From an uncultured Bacteroidales bacterium (lineage in GTDB: Bacteria; Bacteroidota; Bacteroidia; Bacteroidales; Paludibacteraceae): a stretch of DNA of 45,038 nucleotides. The stretch covers positions 1 to 45,038 of the forward strand of contig CACZOA010000019.1 of NCBI GenBank assembly GCA_902782665.1. The letters are read 5' to 3'. Shown piece after piece: positions 41,177 through 45,038 of the stretch. The position numbers and the translations under genes were made by a program. Position 1 is the first letter of the stretch. Each line of letters begins with the position of its first letter. The notes under the pieces are model-generated. The model saw only the letters and a program-made list of their open reading frames with translations, had not been told where the DNA came from and did no database searches.

Positions 41177-42418
41177 ATGCAGGAAGTAAAAACTGAAATA
41201 TTCGACGAAAGAGCAATCCTTGTCGGAGTTGCCACACAGACAGTGTCGGAACAGAAGGCAAAGGAGTATCTTGACGAGTTGGCTTTCCTTGCGGAGACAG
41301 CAGGCGCTTATCCACAGCGTTTCTTCATCCAGAAACTGGTTCAGCCCAACTCCAACTTCTACGTTGGTCCCGGTAAGATTGAGGAGATAAGAGACTATAT
41401 CATAGAGCACGAGGAAGACGAGGAGAAATCCATCAGCCTTGTGATCTTTGATGACGAGTTGTCGCCAAAGCAGCTACGCAATATCGAGAAGGAATTGAAA
41501 GTCAAGATTCTCGACCGTACAACTTTGATCCTTGACATCTTCGCCATGCGTGCCCAGACAGCCCACGCGAAGACACAGGTGGAATTGGCACAGTGCAGAT
41601 ACCTGTTGCCCCGACTGACAAGAATGTGGACTCACTTGGACCGTCAGAAGGGAGGTATCGGTATGCGTGGTACAGGAGAGACGCAGATTGAGACCGACCG
41701 TCGTATCATCCTCAACAGAATATCCCTTTTGAAGGAAGAGTTGAAGGAGATCGACAAACAGAAGAGCACTCAACGCAAGAACCGTGGAAAGATGGTGCGT
41801 GTGGCACTTGTTGGCTACACCAACGTCGGCAAATCCACAATCATGAACATGCTTTCCAAGAGCGACGTCTTCGCTGAGAATAAACTTTTCGCCACACTCG
41901 ACACCACAGTGAGAAAGGTGACAGTGGAAAATCTTCCATTCTTGCTGTCAGATACAGTCGGATTCATCCGCAAATTGCCGACAGACCTTGTTGAGAGTTT
42001 CAAAAGTACACTTGACGAGGTGAGAGAAGCAGATCTGCTTGTGCATGTGGTAGACGTTTCAAATCCTACATTCGAAGACCAGATTGCAGTGGTGGAGAAG
42101 ACATTGTCGGAGATCAATAAAGAAGAGAAGCCAACTATACTTGTATTCAACAAGATCGATGCGTTCACATACATAGAGAAGGCGGAAGACGACCTTACTC
42201 CAATCAAACGAGAGAACTACTCTCTTGAAGATTTGAAGAAGATGTGGATGGCAAAGATGAACAATTGCAACTGCATTTTCATCTCAGCAAAAGACAAGTC
42301 CAATCTTGAAGACTTCAAGAAGCTACTCTACGACAAAGTGAAGGAGATTCATATCCAACGTTACCCTTACAACGATTTCCTATACCAGAAATACGACGAG
42401 GGAGAACTTGGAGAATGA
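41177..42418 (+). CDS. hflX: GTPase HflX
   Basis: 413 residues. HflX splits stalled or hibernating ribosomes after stress. The N-terminal HflX domain ends in the fixed KGGIGMRGTGETQIETDRR (about 158-176) after a linker helix. The GTPase domain has G1 GYTNVGKS (213-220), G3 DTVGF (259-263) and G4 NKID (325-328). The C-terminal part (IFISAKDKSNLEDF) supplies G5 (SAK). It starts 5 bases after recA, so the two are cotranscribed. The gene is followed by a heptamer repeat and a bidirectional terminator. Confidence 0.97.
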   Translation: MQEVKTEIFDERAILVGVATQTVSEQKAKEYLDELAFLAETAGAYPQRFFIQKLVQPNSNFYVGPGKIEEIRDYIIEHEEDEEKSISLVIFDDELSPKQLRNIEKELKVKILDRTTLILDIFAMRAQTAHAKTQVELAQCRYLLPRLTRMWTHLDRQKGGIGMRGTGETQIETDRRIILNRISLLKEELKEIDKQKSTQRKNRGKMVRVALVGYTNVGKSTIMNMLSKSDVFAENKLFATLDTTVRKVTVENLPFLLSDTVGFIRKLPTDLVESFKSTLDEVREADLLVHVVDVSNPTFEDQIAVVEKTLSEINKEEKPTILVFNKIDAFTYIEKAEDDLTPIKRENYSLEDLKKMWMAKMNNCNCIFISAKDKSNLEDFKKLLYDKVKEIHIQRYPYNDFLYQKYDEGELGE

Positions 42419-42429
42419 TAAATTAGAAA

Positions 42430-42457
42430 TGCTAAATGCTAAATGCTAAATGCTAAA
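42430..42457. repeat. 7-base tandem repeat, four units of TGCTAAA
   Basis: Four perfect heptamers start 12 bases after the hflX stop. Copy-number change by slippage is expected. Confidence 0.9.
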
Positions 42458-42477
42458 TAAAAATTAAAATTAAAAAT

Positions 42478-42505
42478 AGGCAATCCGAATGGGTTGCCTA
42501 TTTTC
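42478..42505. terminator. Bidirectional terminator between hflX and the 43501 gene
   Basis: AGGCAATCC pairs with GGGTTGCCT (one T-G pair) over a GAAT loop. T tracts follow on both strands (ATTTTC on plus, ATTTTTA on minus), so it can end both converging genes. Confidence 0.88.
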
Positions 42506-43501
42506 TTATCTTGGATCTAAAAACAAATCATTTTGTCTGGCAATTTGATTCAATCGCTCAACTGGCAATGAGCTACGAATGTGCATATAGTAATCGTAAC
42601 CGAAATCAAACTCAAAACCTTTGCCCCTGTTTTCAAATGAAATACCTGCCAATTCCCGTAAACAGGCTCTGATATAATTTCCTATTTTCGATCTGTGTAT
42701 CCTGAGTCCTTTCTTGAGAGTCTTGTCTAAATCCTTAAGAGGCTCGTTTATTTCACAAAACCGTTTATCCTTAGCTATTTGGTTGGAGATACTCTCGTAG
42801 AGATTAAAACGACGGACTGCCACATAGTCCATTTCAGAAGATTCCATAAGATCTGTAATAAAGTTGACGTAATTGCTCTCCACTTCAATATACTCTTTGA
42901 GTGTGAACTTGTGTCCATCATACTCCTTATCCACATCACAGATGCTTGTCCACTCGTCTTTTGTGTAATGGCCTTGCTCATTGTAAAACTCAGGACGATA
43001 CTTCACCACAGTGTGCCAAGGCAACTTAAAATAATCCCAAACCCATTCAATGTCAGCCCACTCCTCGTCGTAACATATCTCATAATCCCACTCCAAATCA
43101 ACAGGATTCTGATTGATCAGTCTTTTCAGGATTCGTTTGGCAGATTTGGTATTTTTAACCTGATAATAAAGTTTACAAATTCCGTTATGTATATCTTTTA
43201 AAACAAACAGTGCGTTAGGAGATTCGACAGATTCCTTAATCTTTCCGTCAATCAAACGCTGAAGATTATTCACCTTTGCTTCCGACTCCTTGGTGGGGAG
43301 TCCATTCTCTAAAAGTTCCGTCAAACAGATGGTTATCTGGCAACCCCAAGCGAACGCCTCTTTTTGTCTGAAATTCAGAAGCGACTTGTTTACAATCATA
43401 ACACTTGGACACACTTTATTTGTCCCCAAGTCTGTGACTGTAGAATTGATGATTTTGAATCTCTCCTTGGGTATTAATATGTCAGACTTAAGTTGCTTCA
43501 T
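42506..43501 (-). CDS. Unassigned protein, DUF695-like segment possible
   Basis: 331 residues without signal peptide or membrane segment; a cytoplasmic protein. The middle (about 110-160) reads GICKLYYQVKNTKSAKRILKRLIN ... WDYEICYDEEWADIEWVWDYF, reminiscent of DUF695 with its YYV-K and D-x-x-W features, but the match is by impression only. Aromatic and acidic residues are frequent, with a short Trp-rich block. The C-terminal 60 residues contain FENRGKGFEFDFGYDYYMHIRSSLPVERLNQI. I do not recognise a function. It converges with hflX and shares the terminator at 42478. Confidence 0.55.
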   Translation of the reverse strand: MKQLKSDILIPKERFKIINSTVTDLGTNKVCPSVMIVNKSLLNFRQKEAFAWGCQITICLTELLENGLPTKESEAKVNNLQRLIDGKIKESVESPNALFVLKDIHNGICKLYYQVKNTKSAKRILKRLINQNPVDLEWDYEICYDEEWADIEWVWDYFKLPWHTVVKYRPEFYNEQGHYTKDEWTSICDVDKEYDGHKFTLKEYIEVESNYVNFITDLMESSEMDYVAVRRFNLYESISNQIAKDKRFCEINEPLKDLDKTLKKGLRIHRSKIGNYIRACLRELAGISFENRGKGFEFDFGYDYYMHIRSSLPVERLNQIARQNDLFLDPR

Positions 43502-43529
43502 AAAGACAGTTTGTTATTCCCCACGTCTT

Positions 43530-43579
43530 CTCTAACCTCTTATCTTTTAACCTTCAATCTCTAACCTCTCAACCTCCAA
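43530..43579. repeat. Degenerate 7-base repeat (CTCTAAC-like)
   Basis: The stretch reads in heptamers such as TCTAACC, TCTTATC, TTTTAAC, CTCTAAC and CTCTCAA. Decay is stronger than in the other arrays. It fills the gap between two minus-strand genes. Confidence 0.45.
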
Positions 43580-43954
43580 CTATTCCTCTTTCCCCTTGTT
43601 AATCTCATCCATGAAACCATCCAACAAACCCTCAGACTCTTTAAGGAAATTACCAATCTCACCTGCGAAATCGTTTGCCGCCTTCTTAGCCAATTTACCC
43701 AAACATTTGCCTTTAAGACGATTGATCTCCTGAAGTTCCTCCTCTGTATACTGGCTTTTATTCTTCTGTATCTCCTCTTCAATCTCCTCAATTTCAGCTC
43801 CCAAAGCCACCCACTCCTCTTCAGAGTATTTAGCGTCGCTCTTGTCGAGCTGCTCGCTCAGCTGAGTCAAACGGTCGATCGGAGTCTGTTTTGTGGAGCA
43901 AGACGCTACAGATAAAGCGAGCAACGTCGCAACTATAATATGTCTAATTTTCAT
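43580..43954 (-). CDS. Small lipoprotein with charged coiled coil
   Basis: 124 residues from the ATG at 43954 (MKIRHIIVATLLALSVASCST). The frame extends further upstream through non-signal sequence, but the lipobox VASC at residues 16-19 fixes this start. The mature part is mainly helical and strongly acidic (EEWVALGAEIEEIEEEIQKNKSQYTEEELQEINRL), then a second helix region (LAKKAANDFAGEIGNFLKESEGLLDGFMDEINKG). No acidic run follows the cysteine (STKQTP), so it probably stays in the periplasm. A minus-strand -7 box TACATTTG lies at 43987-43980. I know no function; short DUF6565-like lipoproteins of this phylum look similar. Confidence 0.7.
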   Translation of the reverse strand: MKIRHIIVATLLALSVASCSTKQTPIDRLTQLSEQLDKSDAKYSEEEWVALGAEIEEIEEEIQKNKSQYTEEELQEINRLKGKCLGKLAKKAANDFAGEIGNFLKESEGLLDGFMDEINKGKEE

Positions 43955-44055
43955 GTCGTTGATTTTAATTATTGTTTCACAAATGTAGGAAAAATAGCAC
44001 TCAAAAAATACACTTTTCCTTTTTTCAGTGCTTGAATCGGACACTTACCACATGA

Positions 44056-44142
44056 ATTGCATGGTGCATCATGCAGTTTTGTTAGAAAATTGCATACTCT
44101 ATCGTGCAATTTTTGGCAAATATTGCATACTCTATCGTGCAA
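44056..44142. repeat. Three 21-bp palindromic repeats at an exact 33-bp period
   Basis: Copies start at 44056, 44089 and 44122. The last two are identical (ATTGCATACTC, then TATCGTGCAA); the first differs at about six positions but keeps TTGCAT and ATC-TGCA. TTGCA and TGCAA at the ends of the identical copies are inverse complements. The third copy covers the -33 position of the ATPase promoter, as an operator would. Confidence 0.75.
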
Positions 44143-44147
44143 AATTG

Positions 44148-44155
44148 TAAATTTG
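44148..44155 (+). promoter_or_regulatory. -7 box of the AAA ATPase gene
   Basis: TAAATTTG matches TAnnTTTG and lies 17 bases before the ATG at 44172. The -33 region falls within the third repeat (44122-44142), where ATTGC is the nearest match to TTTG. Confidence 0.55.
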
Positions 44156-44171
44156 TGGAAAATTTCACGAT

Positions 44172-45038
44172 ATGAACAATCTAATTGAGACATATAAAAT
44201 ACTGCTTGAAAGAGTAAATGTTGATTTTGTACGTTATCTGCACGACAAAATCAATTGGAATAATAGGTTGGTTGCCATCTTAGGAGCACGAGGTGTGGGA
44301 AAAACGACCTTAATCCTTCAACATATCAAAATGTATAATGACATAGAAACTTCTCTCTATGTCACAGCGGATGATTTTTATTTCACTACTCATAGATTGT
44401 TTGATTTAGCAAAAGAGTTTTACCAAAATGGTGGAAAGAAATTATATATTGATGAAATCCATAAATATAACGGCTGGTCTGTTGAAATAAAAAATATATA
44501 CGACCTTTTGCCAGACCTCCAGATCGTTTACACTGGTTCTTCGATTCTTGATTTGGAACAAGGAGGGGCAGACTTAAGCAGAAGAAAGGTGGAATATCAT
44601 TTAACAGGACTGTCATTCCGTGAATATCTTAATCTTACTTTACATTTGAACCTTCCTTCTTATTCATTGGAAGAGATTGTTGACGGAAAAGTGAAATTCC
44701 CTTATTCAGAATACCGACCTTTGGTATATTTCAAAGAATATCTGAAGAGTGGTTATTATCCATTCTTTCTAGAATCGGATGATTATGCTATTCGTCTTAA
44801 AAGCGTGCTAAAACAAGTGGTGGAATTTGATGTGCCGACATTTGCCAAAATGAATGTCAGTTCCAGTGCCAAACTAAAGAAACTGCTTTATGTGATCGCA
44901 CAAAGTGTGCCGTTCAAACCGAATTTTTCTGTTTTGGAAAGAGAATTGGGTATATCAAGAAATGCGTTGCCGGATTATTTTATGTATTTGGAAAAAGCAC
45001 AGTTGATCACAATGGTAAGAGAAAAAGCGAGTGGCATT
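44172..45038 (+). CDS. AAA ATPase of the AAA_14/DUF4143 type (truncated by the window end)
   Basis: The frame from ATG 44172 stays open for 289 codons to the last base. It begins MNNLIETYKILLERVNVDF. Walker A is LGARGVGKTTLIL (about 39-48), Walker B is KLYIDEIHKY and sensor 1 is IVYTGSSILDL. Then RRKVEYHLTGLSFREYL is the stretch typical of this ATPase group, followed by YFKEYLKSGYYPFF and a winged-helix-like segment (NFSVLERELGISRNALPDYFMYLEKAQLI). The C-terminal nuclease-like part of DUF4143 should follow outside the window. Such ATPases are common and variable in Bacteroidota; their role is unsettled, with defence or toxin-like activity often suggested. The repeat array just upstream suggests tight control. 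Confidence 0.85.
   Translation, partial: MNNLIETYKILLERVNVDFVRYLHDKINWNNRLVAILGARGVGKTTLILQHIKMYNDIETSLYVTADDFYFTTHRLFDLAKEFYQNGGKKLYIDEIHKYNGWSVEIKNIYDLLPDLQIVYTGSSILDLEQGGADLSRRKVEYHLTGLSFREYLNLTLHLNLPSYSLEEIVDGKVKFPYSEYRPLVYFKEYLKSGYYPFFLESDDYAIRLKSVLKQVVEFDVPTFAKMNVSSSAKLKKLLYVIAQSVPFKPNFSVLERELGISRNALPDYFMYLEKAQLITMVREKASGI

Noticed and set aside
44056-44142. CRISPR array
   Set aside because: Only three repeats, 12-base spacers, partial palindromes and no cas gene nearby.
43969-44193. Minus-strand frame encoding 11-residue repeats (LHDRVCN)
   Set aside because: It arises from the 33-bp DNA array and overlaps both the ATPase start and the lipoprotein promoter; the DNA repeat explains it better.

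Overview
The window looks like chromosomal DNA from a Bacteroidota bacterium, most likely order Bacteroidales and probably a plant-fibre degrader. Several signs agree. Promoters carry the Bacteroidetes -7 box (TAnnTTTG), in the best cases with a -33 TTTG. Lipoproteins have acidic residues directly after the lipobox cysteine. There are type IX secretion (T9SS) components (PorZ, PorG) and T9SS cargo domains, a type III glutamine synthetase, a DUF4293 protein, and the porG-uppS-bamA-ompH-murI gene order. I cannot name the species.

Layout. 1-2.9 kb: two paralogous surface lipoproteins on the minus strand flank a WYL regulator; their 3' flanks are almost identical although the proteins have diverged. 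2.9-9.7 kb: a gene-free stretch with two orphan terminators, then a GH16 lipoprotein that appears circularly permuted like the Fibrobacter lichenase, then GSIII, then a secreted GH30. 9.8-17.2 kb: a YafQ-type toxin-antitoxin pair, rpmH, a porZ-argB-rdgB run, and a 924-residue protein with two GH26 mannanase domains. 17.3-20.1 kb: initiator tRNA-Met, VanZ-like and Cof-like genes, and a 740-base gene-poor region with strong inverted repeats. 20.1-26.9 kb: the envelope cluster porG, uppS, bamA, three Skp/OmpH genes, tRNA-Trp and murI. 27.2-32.2 kb: an overlapping run cdaA-lolD-comF-dnaG in which the primase is fused to a 5-formyltetrahydrofolate cyclo-ligase domain.

Around 32.3 kb the dominant strand switches from minus to plus. 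32.4-42.4 kb: an envelope protein, a BspA-like repeat protein (minus strand), a PurF-like protein without its catalytic cysteine, a PemK/MazF-type toxin-antitoxin pair, a DUF4293 protein, a T9SS type B cargo protein, tilS, recA and hflX. 42.5-45.0 kb: an unassigned protein, a small lipoprotein, and a truncated AAA ATPase (DUF4143-like) preceded by three 21-bp repeats at an exact 33-bp period that overlap its promoter.

How the genes fit together: GH16, GH30 and GH26 x2 suggest attack on mixed-linkage glucan, xylan and mannan at the cell surface. GH30 and GH26 carry T9SS C-terminal domains, and PorZ/PorG are parts of that exporter. BamA and the Skp chaperones would build the outer-membrane parts. 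Spacers at several points hold tandem 7-base repeats, each with its own unit. Two toxin-antitoxin modules pair unrelated toxins with antitoxins that share an N-terminal domain. I saw no insertion sequence, phage gene or CRISPR array.
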